Shown: piece after piece, positions 1 to 9,574 of the stretch
Numbering within the stretch: the stretch's first letter is position 1
Layout: the number at the start of each line of letters is the position of its first letter
NCBI RefSeq assembly: GCF_963678635.1
Contig: NC_087064.1
Coordinates: 72,665,465 to 72,725,464, forward strand
DNA length: 60,000 bases
Origin: Symsagittifera roscoffensis
Taxonomy: Eukaryota; Xenacoelomorpha; Acoela; Convolutidae
Reading direction: 5' to 3'
Notes under the pieces: model-generated
Seen by the model: the letters and a program-made list of their open reading frames with translations, nothing else
Database searches by the model: none
Told to the model about the DNA's origin: nothing
Program-made: the position numbers and the translations under genes

Positions 1-1
1 G

Positions 2-220
2 TATAATCCCTTCGTGGACGATGAAGCCAGGGAAGCATATTTTGACTACGAGCAGATGATGGTACTTGAATTCTGGGTCGAGCGAGTCAAGGAAACTGGC
101 TTGTTGATGGTGAAACAACCCAAGCTGGGAATCATTTTGGCGGAACGAATGATCGAACCCTCGGTTCCCGAGCTAAAGGGGCAAGTGAGCTTTGAATGTG
201 GTTCTTGGGAGGTCCCTTGA
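2..220 (+). CDS. Unidentified ORF entering from the left edge (partial)
   Basis: An open frame runs from base 2 to a TGA at 218-220, with no stop between the window edge and that point, so it is probably the 3' end of something longer. The peptide is rich in acidic and aromatic residues (EAYFDYEQMM, LEFWVERV) and ends SWEVP. I do not recognise a family. Base composition is clearly more GC-rich than the flanking intergenic DNA from 1.9 kb on, and several other short plus-strand frames follow. That pattern is more like a decayed retroelement or an intron-containing gene tail than random sequence. Function unknown. Confidence 0.25.
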   Translation, partial: YNPFVDDEAREAYFDYEQMMVLEFWVERVKETGLLMVKQPKLGIILAERMIEPSVPELKGQVSFECGSWEVP

Positions 221-782
221 AGATCAGCTTAAAAACCATGACAGCTCATGAAGCCTACCTGGTGTCCACATCCGAACGCCGGTTTAATCTGGGATATGAC
301 GGCAGATGTCGCATTGGATCTGGATGATGACGCGAGTCTGCACAATTTGGCCATGATACACCATCTACTGGCCCTGAGAATAACGAAGCAGGCGAGCAGA
401 CCATCCACGGAACCGTCCGAGAGAAATCCTCCAAGTGACTGGTTGAGACAGGGCACCTGTCTAGCCTACAGTAGTGGAATGGATGGACACGTATGTGGTT
501 CGGGTTATTGTCTGAACACGCTGAATGAGCAACATCGCCAACTAGCTCAATTGTATGGGAGGTAAAGCATGTCGGACAAAAGTGAAATGGAATTGATTGC
601 GGACTGCCACAGAGCAACGGAAGTGAATTTGATCACTGGCTTGGTATTTTACAGCGATCGAATCATTGGAACGCCTGGAGCGTGCCCATGGGCTGGTTAG
701 GTCCTTGAGTGTAGAAGTGTTCCCTGGGGCATTGTAGACTGAGCAGAAGATTGGAGGTTGGCGAGAGGCTCTAGAGAACGAG
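221..782 (+). other. GC-richer stretch with short plus-strand frames, unidentified
   Basis: Two short frames lie here: 248-565 (105 codons, starting at an ATG and ending in TAA) and 569-700 (44 codons from an ATG, ending in TAG). Neither matches a family I know. Composition is like the frames on either side, so this may be one ancient coding region broken by frameshifts and stops, but no joining point is obvious. No mobile-element termini are visible. Confidence 0.2.
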
Positions 783-1430
783 ATGAATTTGAAAGACAGT
801 GAGGCCTATCATAGACCTACTGGTTCGAAATATCTGGAGGGTTCGAGCTCCGCACCATATTGCAATAGTAGGTACCCTACGCACATGGTGGTGATGGAAG
901 CGAGGACGCAGCAGGTGTTGGTCGACCAACTCTTTTCTGTGCCAAAGTGCGTGAGGTTGGCCAGGATATCAGAAAGGTCAAATGATTTACTAACAAAGAT
1001 CATTCGGGCCGTCCCGAAGAGATCTGAAGGCGAGTTGCAGGACGTGGTGGGTGAGAATTTCAAGAGATTGAGTGAAGGTAATGTGAGTGAACTCCAGAAG
1101 AAGAAGGTGAGCGGAACGTTGCCCACCGAATTCCCCGCCATTGATGAGAAAGATGATTTACTTAGAATTATGACAGAAGTGGAACTGTTGCCCGACCAAA
1201 ATCAACCAGTGTCAATTGTGGTGGTTAATGGCAAGCTGGCGGTGAGATTGTTAGAGGCTAACGCGGGCACGAGTGAGCAGGAGAAGGCTGTGCCGACACC
1301 CGAGCAACTAAGTAAGGTGATGTTGAACAACAACAGATCATTTCAGAACCACCTGCAAGGTTCTGAGGAAAACAAAGCCATTGAGAGGATGTGTTCAATG
1401 CAAAGGTTGATGCCTTGGTTCCTTGCATGA
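783..1430 (+). CDS. Hypothetical protein, 215 codons, unidentified
   Basis: This is the longest frame of the left-hand block, ATG at 783 and TGA at 1428-1430. The product would be soluble and hydrophilic, with a charged middle part (about residues 75-110, rich in K, E and L) that could form helices. There is no signal peptide, membrane segment or recognisable catalytic motif. It overlaps the next frame (1391-1795), which continues with similar composition, so a frameshift near 1,400 may have split a longer ORF. It could be a gag-like or other retroelement product, but no zinc knuckle, protease or RT motif is present to prove that. It could also be a single-copy gene with missed exons. Confidence 0.28.
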   Translation: MNLKDSEAYHRPTGSKYLEGSSSAPYCNSRYPTHMVVMEARTQQVLVDQLFSVPKCVRLARISERSNDLLTKIIRAVPKRSEGELQDVVGENFKRLSEGNVSELQKKKVSGTLPTEFPAIDEKDDLLRIMTEVELLPDQNQPVSIVVVNGKLAVRLLEANAGTSEQEKAVPTPEQLSKVMLNNNRSFQNHLQGSEENKAIERMCSMQRLMPWFLA

Positions 1431-1795
1431 TGACGTCATGGATGTGTGAACGTGCGAAGCGTCATATGTCCAGGAAAACGGAAGCCTATCAATCTTTCCA
1501 GCTCGATATAGGAACCGGAGCCTTAAAGAGAGCCTTCCTGACGCAAAGAAACGCTGTTAGCACTGCGGTGAAGCGAGTACCTGGAGCACCGCGTGCTACT
1601 GAAACTGAAAAGAGTGAAGTCTTACAAGCTGACCTAGAACGGAATGTCAGCCTGTGTCTGGACAACAACTTTTGCAGAAACCGGGAGCAAAAGGTGAACG
1701 TGGACTTGTTGCAAACCGAGGCTGCTAGAGCAGGAGAGTTGGGGCACGGCCCGCAACTCCGTGGACATGCTGGAGAAGGTCCTAGAAAACAGTGA
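1391..1795 (+). CDS. Hypothetical frame overlapping the previous ORF
   Basis: The open frame runs from 1391 to a TGA at 1793-1795. The first in-frame ATG is at 1427. It is charged (many R, K, E) with no recognisable domain. It begins where the 783-1430 frame ends and has the same GC-rich, purine-heavy composition, so it may be the continuation of that frame after a one-base shift. Purine-rich sequence (GAAGAGAAAAG type) follows to about 1,880, then composition becomes AT-rich. No family assigned. Confidence 0.2.
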   Translation: MFNAKVDALVPCMMTSWMCERAKRHMSRKTEAYQSFQLDIGTGALKRAFLTQRNAVSTAVKRVPGAPRATETEKSEVLQADLERNVSLCLDNNFCRNREQKVNVDLLQTEAARAGELGHGPQLRGHAGEGPRKQ

Positions 1796-3811
1796 GGCAG
1801 AAGAGCAAGGACACGAAGCAATAGAGCGACGAAGATGTGACATGAGATGGAAGAGAAAAGTGAAGAGAGAAGGAGAAAAACTTAATTGCCTTTGTGTGTT
1901 AAAACCGATACCAATCAACTAAGATTGATCATTGAACTCTCAAACATTTTATTTTGTTTAGGCTGAATTAAAAGCAGACCTTGATTTTGTTAGAAACAAT
2001 TGAGAGTTGTAAAATTGTTGCAATTGTTGAATAACATTGAAAAATTTTAGTTGACGATATGTCCATATATACATAGAGCATAGTATATTTACCTATTTGA
2101 ACCCGACTGAAGTTTTTAATCTGTGTAAGACACGTGTTCACTGTTTGGCGACCTGGTAAGGTTTTGGTACGCTCGCTCGAAGAGGGTGAGTACCTCATTA
2201 CCTATCTAGCCACAGATTTCCTTGGTTTTAATATTGAGGACGACAGCATAAATAACTGATTGTGTTTGGTGAGTGACATTAAGTTATTATTAATGGCTTC
2301 GTGGCCGTGCCATGTACCAACTTTTTAATCAGCAAGAGCGAAAGAAATTATTATGGAGAGATGACGTAAATAGTCAGAAAACAAATTTTATCTAGGACCC
2401 TCCTCATAGTGCAAAATTTGCGAAAATGTTGAAAGGCAGTGAGATGTAGTATGATGCCATTTGTGACACGTAGTGAGTTGAGGTGGAGTGGATAAATTTC
2501 ATTTTCTGATGCGATTTGTGAGGCTGATTATAGAGATCTGGAACACTTCTTGACGTTAACTCGGTTTTATGTGATCAATGGGGACATTGATTGGGACTGT
2601 GCGGGGAGTATGTGCCATTCCCATGGATTGGCACAGCCGAATCTTCCGTCGCAGCTCGAGAGAGACATTAGAGGTCTGAACAAGCATTTATGAATGTAAA
2701 GGAGGCTAGCAAATTCTAGAAATTTTAATTTTTGATATTTCGATTGACGAAGGAACATTTCTGAGAAAACGGGAAATGGCCATTTCAGGCTAAAAAGTGA
2801 CAAAAAAACAGAACAACACCCGAAATAATAAGAGACAGAGGGTCGGAAAGATAGAAGAAAATTTGAAGCCTCTTATCGTGACGATCGCGCACGATAAGAC
2901 AACTGATTGGAGTCAACAGACAAAAAGGAGGCTTCAGTGGAGAAGCCGGAAGAAGCAGTACCTTCGCGTGCCACGAAGTTGGTGGAATAGCGACGCTATT
3001 ACAAAAAAGTACGGAAGTGGAGGCTCGGCCCACAGAGACCATCATATACTGAAGGACTATGATAAACTGACTTTTCAGCTACTCTGATGCCATAAAAATT
3101 TGAACTAACACCGGTATTGATTGATATTTTAGAATATGAGTAGCTAGGAAGAAGAAAGGTTCAATCCATCTCCAATGGATTTGATATAGAACTTTCACTA
3201 AAATAGGATATTCGATCCGTGTTTTAAATGATAATACTGTAGTCTGGGGATCTGAGACCCAGCTATGTGGTTATCTTTGCATTTAAAAGTAAGCTGATTA
3301 AAAGTAGTTTGACTGATGGCCTAAAAATGGTAACGTTTTACTTAGCGCTAAACAGACCAGAAAATCAACTGGCTAGGTATAGACGGTGAAAAACGAGTAG
3401 AATTAGGGTAGCTGACGCAAACCAGTCGTCTATAGGTACTTGTTCTACGCTCAGTAACTATGTAATGTTTGGGCGAATGTTACATGATTGCCACACGTGT
3501 CTGAGAAAAATTTTCATCACCCGACCGTTCTCTTGAGTGGAATATCAGAATTTTTTTTTGATTTCACTAGAAAAACAACAAAGCTGGGGCATAAAAATCT
3601 GCGCTCGTGCTAACGTTGACTTATCGTCTGATTTAAAATTGAAATATGATATAATGCCTATACCGATTTTTCTTGATCGAAAACTAATATGCCACTTTTG
3701 AAAAACTAAAAACCAACAATAAAGAAAGAGGTCAATTAAAATGAACAAGAAATAAAAAGAGCGTATATACGGCACAGTTTACACTTGAAGCAGTAAAGCG
3801 AAGGGTGTGTG
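1796..3811. other. Intergenic, no gene seen
   Basis: From about 1,880 the sequence turns AT-rich. Only short frames occur and none has a recognisable domain. The plus-strand frame at 2797-3087 is lysine- and arginine-rich and starts at a GTG; I see no family in it. The right end may include the 3' untranslated part of the minus-strand LINE that follows. Confidence 0.5.
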
Positions 3812-5152
3812 TCAACTAGTTGCCTCAAGGATGCATCCAGCGTTCCCGCGCTGAATCGCTAGGTCTAGCTTTTGTTTGAGAATTTTAAAAGCTAGTTTCT
3901 CACCTGTTAAGACTGTTATTCGCCTTGCAAGTTCTTTCAAGAAAACTGCAGTAGACCTACCAGCGCCACCCAGTGTTTCCATGGCAACGGGTTCGAAAAC
4001 TACAGTGGAAGGCAGGTCTGAATAGTGGTTTCTTTTGCGGACTTCGGCCTCGGAACCTGCATTGGCACCCGGAAGAACTCCCATTTGCAGATTACAGTTT
4101 GCCAAACGACTTATACATGTGAAATCCCATGCCAAGGTCCGTCCTCGCTGCCATGGCATTAGTGTGTGTCCATCTTGTATGCGTCCATCTTTGCGTAGCA
4201 GTCCGATAGGTTCTAGTGTGGAACTGATGCCGAGTGATTTTATAGAATCTTTAATGATCATGTTGCCATTCGAGTGTCTGATGGACCTGTGCTTGATCTT
4301 CGGGCAGACAAGTGCGTTTCTTCCATCTGTTCCTGCGACATAGCCACATTTGCAAGTGTGTTGTGCGGTTACTGGGGCTCCTAGACGCAGACCAGCTGAA
4401 ATACGGAACTCATCATCGGACAAAGTCAGACCCAGCGGACGAGAAGGAAGGACGTCTAGCCAAGCGCCTGAACCTACCGCGCGACAGCCGTGATAACGAG
4501 CAAGTGAGTTTTTGTCGGTACAATTGGTCAAAATGTATGCGGATTGTTGTTCGTAGATAGGTTTTGTCCAAAATTTTGGAGCGCACTGGGGGGTTAAGTC
4601 TTCAAATCGGTGGTTACTGAGAGACTCCCAGTGGTCGACGGCTTCGTTAAAAAGACCAGGATTGCTTATCTCAGGAGCAAGACAGTGCCGTAAATTTTCA
4701 GTGGAAACAAAAGAAGCAATAAATGCTGATGAGCTGAGAGTGCTGGTGTTTGAAATACCAAACCCTCCTTGTTTCGTGGGCAAGCAAATTTGACTGAAAG
4801 AGACATCGGAAATGATACAATTGAAGATTCTCTCAAGTTCAAGGCGTAAAAAAGTGTCGATTTCGTAGAGTAAATCAGTGTGTTTAAAAGCAGGACTAGC
4901 GCGGAGGACATACATAAGTTTAGGGACAAAGAAACAATTTTTAATGAGAAAGAAAGCGGTTTGACATGGTAAAGAAGCTGTTCGCTGCAGGAGTGTCTTG
5001 AGTTTCGCAAGTTTGTCCACTAACTCTGCTCGAATCGACCGAGTGCCTAGACCAGCCCCAAGAAATGTGCTGTCTTCGGATTCAACGCATTGAATATTGG
5101 TAAATGTCTCACGAAAAGCTCTTTCTATCTCTTTTCTCGCATTTCTTCTCAT
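3812..5152 (-). pseudogene. LINE C-terminal region: thumb, CCHC-like cluster, restriction-like endonuclease (446 codons)
   Basis: This continues the RT ORF in another frame. After about 240 residues of thumb/linker comes a Cys/His cluster (HTCKCG ... LVCPKIKHRSIRHSN), then a nuclease-like core with DG followed by WDFT. This matches the C-terminal restriction-like endonuclease of site-preferring LINEs, which nicks the target for reverse transcription. In this family the nuclease motif is often RPDG; here it reads IQDG, keeping the Asp but losing the preceding Arg-Pro. The copy is unlikely to be active because of the upstream frameshift. The assignment rests on motif order and spacing, not on a database search. 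Confidence 0.75.
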
Positions 5153-5894
5153 TCAAAAGAAGACCAAGTTTCTCACATGCTTGTTTGATACTCAGATGAT
5201 CATGGAGAGTGGTGCGCCATTCATCAGCAAAAGCATCGTCATCCAGGTATCCAGTTTTCAGCTTGCACAAGAGGTTCTGCAAAGCAGGATGTAGGACTAG
5301 ACAAAAGCCAAATGTAGCCAAGGGATCGCCTTGCTGAAACCCTTCTGTTGATTTGATGGTGAAGGCACCATATATCAAGAAACTGCTGTCTTCGTAGCAG
5401 AGTTTCACAAAGCTAAGGATCTGCGGGGCGTGTTCATTGATGGCCTTCAAAATGACATCACGTCTTACACTGTTGAAGGCGTTGGCAAAGTCAATTTTGA
5501 CAAAGGCTCGATCACGTTCTGCGCATTCAATGAAATCGCGCGCTACATGGGCCGCCGCCTCACTTCCGTGTTTAACACCAGCTCCTAGCTGAAAAGGCCG
5601 AAAATAATCTTTGAATTTTTCCAGCATGCGCCGTGAAATGCATTTGGAAGTGAGTCTTCGCAAAGTGTCTTCAATCGCGATCGGGCGTATTCCTCCACAT
5701 TTCTTGGCCAAAGAGATGAGTGTAGCACTGGAGACGACAGGCTTGATGAACGCAGGGATGTTGCCTGTCAACAATAAATTTGTGTAGTCTATCAGATGCG
5801 AGAGCAGGTTGTTGCCAGCTTCGTTAGCAGATGGTGAACGTGCATCTTTCACGTGTTTTGGTCTGCTGAAGCCAACTCTTGCGTGCCTACTCAA
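5109..5894 (-). pseudogene. LINE reverse transcriptase core (261 codons)
   Basis: The RT fingers/palm region includes the stretch GGIRPIAIEDTLRRL. It is followed by KIDFANAFNSVRR (motif A, catalytic Asp), EGFQQGDPLA (motif B) and GYLDDDAFADE (motif C, the YxDD box). These residues make it a non-LTR RT. The catalytic aspartates are retained. The frame runs out just after the palm (LLLNEKKCE) and coding continues in another frame at 3812-5152, so the copy is disrupted. The N-terminus is truncated and no initiator can be named. Confidence 0.85.
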
Positions 5895-6669
5895 AAATTA
5901 AATACAAAAGCATCCCTATCGACACAAATATGAGAACTTTGAAGAAAGAGGAAGACGGACAATTTAAAAAAACTAGTTTTTTAAACGATCAGTAGTGATA
6001 TGGATTAAAATTATAGATGACAAAGTTAACTTATGGGGTATACTAACCTACACAACCGAAGATCAAATTTGAAAATTACTTTCTATTATTATTGAAGGAA
6101 GATCTATCAGTGGCAACCTGTGGCAAATTGTCATTGATAAACTTTAAGTTCATATAGGGAAAAACAGTAACTCTACTTGTCTTATTTTTGACTTATCATA
6201 TACATGTTTAAATTATTCCTTGTTACTAATGTAAACTTATCTGCGCTTAATTTTCCTTGATTTTTGACATACTTTTGTACATTTGAAATTAATTTTATTT
6301 TGCTATTTAAGTGTTTAGTTTTTTACGATAACTGTTTTTAATGGGACTTTAAGGCCACGCTACACGCAATTTTCCGCATTGTATTTGTGAGAAATTTTAA
6401 ACACAAATTCGAACGGCTCATTTTGCACGTAGAAATGCGAGAGTTCATGCTTTCATGAAGGGCAGCTTTGATCAATCGCTGTCGATCAATGTAAAATTAC
6501 GTTAAACATATGTGAATGTTGACGAAAACAGATTTTGAAATTGATTTTAGCTTAATGTTGTCGATTAGTGTAACAGTAGAATGCTGCAATATCAATCAAG
6601 ACTAGATCTACTTCAACTTCGAATTTAACCAAGGCATAGAATGATGTTATTGATTCAGTTCTTTTATTT
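5895..6669. other. Intergenic, AT-rich, no gene seen
   Basis: No frame of note. This lies beyond the 5'-truncated end of the LINE and immediately 3' of the receptor gene. A TTTATT on the plus strand at about 6663-6668 reads AATAAA on the minus strand just past the receptor stop, very close for a poly(A) signal; similar T/A-rich hexamers occur further left. Confidence 0.5.
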
Positions 6670-7863
6670 TTAGCTGATAGAGTAAACAACATTTTTCAGT
6701 GATTTGATTATTTGAGGACAAGAAAATGCATGTATTATTGGTCCTGCTAGGAATAAAAGTCCATACAGTAATTCGGATAAATAGAAAACTGTAGTCAGAA
6801 TTTTTCCTGGCTCGATGAAGATAAGTACGCAAACCAAAATTGCGTTAGGCAAAGTGATGCAAACGAAAATTAGTGTGGTTATGAAGAATGTTGCTGTCAC
6901 CCTCTTCTTCATCTGAAACTTCTTCTGATCCAATACCGATTTTCTCTGCATCGCTAATTCCGCTATTGATAAAGAACTACAACCTGAGGCCTCACTAGAT
7001 CGATTTGTCTTTGGTTGATTTGGCTCCATGTTAGGTTCAGAAGCGCAGTTTCGTGTACTAGAGGGTAAATTGAGCAGACCTGTGTTGATCTCTCCTTGTT
7101 CGCCTTCAGTAGTCGAAGCTGCTTGCTTAGTTAACTGTTTGCTTGGTTCGAGAGGATCGTTTGAGTCATGCGAGTTTGATTGTCTGTCGTCACATTCTTT
7201 CTTAGTTTCCTTGAATTGGTCAATATTGGTTTTCGTCACTGGATTATTGTTGTCAGTAGCTGAACAGAATGTTGGCAACCGAAGTATATTAACGCCAAGT
7301 TCCCTTGAAATTGCTCTATAGGTTATTATCAGGAGAACTGTAGTTGTGGCAACTAGTGAAACTTTAAAAAAGAACCAGATATAGTCGGTTATGAAAAGTT
7401 CAGTGAAATTATTTTCCACAAAACAAGTTAAGCATCTGGCAGTAAAAAGAAATACTGGTACGAGCGAACTGGATAAAATGTACTTCAAAGTGTTTTGTCG
7501 ATTGAACAACAGTTTGTATCGCAAGGGTTTCATAATAGCAACATATCGATTGACGGCCATAATAATCTGTAGCATCATTAAAATAACTACGAGAAAATCA
7601 AAAACCATTATCATTATAGTGTCGAATCTGCTATTTTCACTGCTCCATTTGAGCGATCCAACAATAAACGCGATTGCTAAATAGCCGAGATGAGTTCCGA
7701 ATAGAATGTTGAGACTAAGATTAGAGAAAACCAAAACATCTGTAGATTTTTTTGTACTTTTCCTGAATAGCAGGACTAGCACGGTAGCGTTAAGAATCAC
7801 AATAGTTGCTGCAAAAAACAGAACGACAAAACTAAGAATACAATGAATGATATCGTGTGCCAT
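6670..7863 (-). CDS. Rhodopsin-like (class A) G-protein-coupled receptor, orphan
   Basis: An intronless frame of 397 residues starting at the ATG read from 7863 (MAHDIIHC); codons upstream in the same frame are not ATG. It has seven hydrophobic segments at roughly residues 8-34, 43-70, 82-104, 126-147, 160-182, 322-346 and 352-378. Class A marks: an Asn in TM1 (ILNATVLVLL), NRY at the end of TM3 in place of DRY, a TM6 proline (CITLPNA), and GPIIHAF in place of NPxxY in TM7. The third intracellular loop is long (about 135 residues), polar and Ser/Asn/Glu-rich. The usual TM3 cysteine and TM4 tryptophan are not evident, so it is a divergent member. It would sit in the plasma membrane and signal through G proteins; ligand unknown. 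It could be a recent retrocopy or a single-exon receptor family member. Confidence 0.85.
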   Translation of the reverse strand: MAHDIIHCILSFVVLFFAATIVILNATVLVLLFRKSTKKSTDVLVFSNLSLNILFGTHLGYLAIAFIVGSLKWSSENSRFDTIMIMVFDFLVVILMMLQIIMAVNRYVAIMKPLRYKLLFNRQNTLKYILSSSLVPVFLFTARCLTCFVENNFTELFITDYIWFFFKVSLVATTTVLLIITYRAISRELGVNILRLPTFCSATDNNNPVTKTNIDQFKETKKECDDRQSNSHDSNDPLEPSKQLTKQAASTTEGEQGEINTGLLNLPSSTRNCASEPNMEPNQPKTNRSSEASGCSSLSIAELAMQRKSVLDQKKFQMKKRVTATFFITTLIFVCITLPNAILVCVLIFIEPGKILTTVFYLSELLYGLLFLAGPIIHAFSCPQIIKSLKNVVYSIS

Positions 7864-8382
7864 TAAGATCAATTTTAAGGCCTCGTTTCAAAATTGAGTA
7901 GTTTGTTGGAAGTTAAAGATATCAATCTGCCAATATGAGCAGAACTAAATAACTAAAACAACACGAGAACCGTCAATTTCCGAAAACAGTCACAATAGAG
8001 CCCAAAATAGACTTTGAAATATCACAATTGTCTACTATTTTCAACAGTATTGAGCAATATTTCAGAGGAAAGAAAGGCCTTAGTATGATAGATCAGAAAT
8101 ACAAAATAAGAACTTATTGACACGACGTGACTGCGATTACGAGAAAACGAAGCTGTCAGTCGAAAACGAACTACAAGAACAGTTCTTTCAATGCTTTCAG
8201 AATATAAACTAGCTACTGTCGCAGCAATATACCAAAATAGCGAATCAGATTAAAGTTAAGATTTTTCACGCACTTGATAATTTCTAACTAAATGTGAAGC
8301 AAATAAGCGGTGCATTTATATAAGCAAAATCGATTTTTTTTATGTGACAATAGCGAAAAGTGATTTTAGAAAACGACAACTA
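7864..8382. other. Upstream region of the receptor gene, no gene seen
   Basis: AT-rich intergenic DNA with no frame of interest. It should contain the receptor promoter and 5' untranslated region, but I cannot point to a convincing TATA box or splice site. Confidence 0.4.
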
Positions 8383-8712
8383 GGGTTGTGCAGTTACTAG
8401 TAAGTAAAATTCGTTTACTAGTAAGTTACTAGTAAGTTACCACTTTTTTACTAGTAAGTTACTTTTACTTACTAGTAAGTTTCAAAAACACAGAATCTGC
8501 TTGAAACTACCAAAATTGAAGACTATTCTTTTTACACAAACTCAAAATCCGCTAAATAATCATTATGATCAATATTATCAAGTGAAGCAGTGTTGCATTA
8601 TATGAAAACATGTTTATCTGCTCTTTCGACTGATAATTGAGCCTCATTTTTTTTCAAAAATTTCATTTTGGTTCAACTTACTAGTAATAAGCCTTATTTT
8701 GCTTACTAGTAC
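8383..8712. repeat. Repeat cluster built on the palindrome ACTTACTAGTAAGT
   Basis: The 14-base palindrome ACTTACTAGTAAGT and shorter versions (TTACTAGTAA) occur about five times between 8393 and 8483 and twice more at 8678-8712, framing about 200 bp of AT-rich sequence. The left start, TAGGGTTGTGCAG, resembles the termini of some hAT-type elements, but there is no matching inverted end on the right, where the block stops in a LINE fragment. Possibly one end of a broken MITE. Confidence 0.45.
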
Positions 8713-8999
8713 ATCCAAGTCGCAAGAACTTCCAAGTCAGCTTGTAAACAAGAAGCCATACAGTTTCTCAAAGAAATCAATTTAGTATCATCCGCGAACA
8801 TATAAGGCAGTGACTGAACACTTATGTTCATATCAGCAACATATACAAGGAACAAAAGTGGCCCGAGAAGTGAACCTTCAGGCACTCCGCTTGTTATGAA
8901 AAGATAGGTGGACATCGTGTCGCCGATTTTTACATATTGTCTGCGTTTCGATTCGAAAGATAACTCCTTAACATATTTAGAAGGCGATGTAACTTGCAC
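8706..8999 (-). pseudogene. Fragment of a jockey/CR1-like LINE reverse transcriptase
   Basis: A 97-codon frame carries RT motif B (SGVPEGSLLGPLLFLVYVADM) and motif C with the catalytic FADDTKL box. This is the hallmark of APE-type LINEs, a lineage different from the LINE at 3.8-5.9 kb. Everything upstream and downstream is missing. The right end, which is its 5' side, lies inside an 86-bp tandem duplication that also includes the start of the Penelope-like sequence. Confidence 0.8.
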
Positions 9000-9120
9000 G
9001 TGGGTGATAATGTTGATTTCCCTCAGTTTGTTATCGATTCGAAAGAAAACTCCTTAACATATTTAGAAGGCGATGTAACTTACACGTGGGTGATGATGTT
9101 GATTTCCCGCAGTTTGTTAT
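8949..9120. repeat. 86-bp tandem duplication across the LINE/Penelope junction
   Basis: Bases 8949-9034 are repeated at 9035-9120 with only a few differences; each unit starts CGATTCGAAAGA. The unit combines the edge of the minus-strand LINE RT fragment with the first part of the plus-strand Penelope-like element. The junction therefore existed before the duplication. Confidence 0.85.
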
Positions 9121-9574
9121 AGATTACTTATCCTTTGGCCCCAAGCATCCGGTTTTGGATAATTTTAACAAACTGCATTTTTTGGCGGATGCTGACAAAC
9201 TCCTTTACTATCTGAAGTCCGAATGTGCTAACAGCGACGTGTTGAACGAGGTGAACGCGTTTTCTTTCTGGTACACGAAGAAGATGAAAAAACAACGCGA
9301 GGACACCACTTCGATCAGAGTCAACAAACTTTTGAGAAAAATGTGTGTGAAAGCCGTTCCTTTCGATAAAGGACAGGGCTTCTGTCTCATGAGTAACGAT
9401 GACTATGATTCAAAGTTGAAACAAGTACTAGCATGCCAACAGTTCGAGAAGGTTACTGCTAGCTCCTCCAAGAACCCAGTGTACAAAATCGAGTCAGCGC
9501 TCAACTGCACTTTAAAGAAAATGAAGGACACCGGAGATTTGCCAGACGAGTTATATCAAACTTCGTGTCAGTAG
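9086..9574 (+). pseudogene. PLE N-terminal region
   Basis: A frame of 162 codons with no ATG at its start, so the true N-terminus is lost. It contains the FDKGQGFCLMSNDDYDSKL stretch found N-terminal to the RT in PLEs. The frame ends just before the RT's ARIYGLAKVHK segment, which is read in another phase from about 9558. Confidence 0.75.

Larger units (their letters stand above)
3812..5894 (-). mobile_element. Truncated non-LTR retrotransposon (LINE) with restriction-like endonuclease tail
   Basis: Two minus-strand frames together encode an RT core followed by a Cys/His cluster and a PD-(D/E)XK-like endonuclease. This is the domain order of early-branching LINEs (the R2/R4/NeSL-type architecture). 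The N-terminal part of the ORF is missing, so the copy is 5'-truncated, and a frameshift in the overlap 5109-5152 separates RT from the tail. No target-site duplication or poly(A) tail is clear at either end. The exact clade cannot be assigned by eye. It lies in intergenic DNA on the same strand as the receptor gene at 6.7 kb, with no functional link. Confidence 0.85.
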
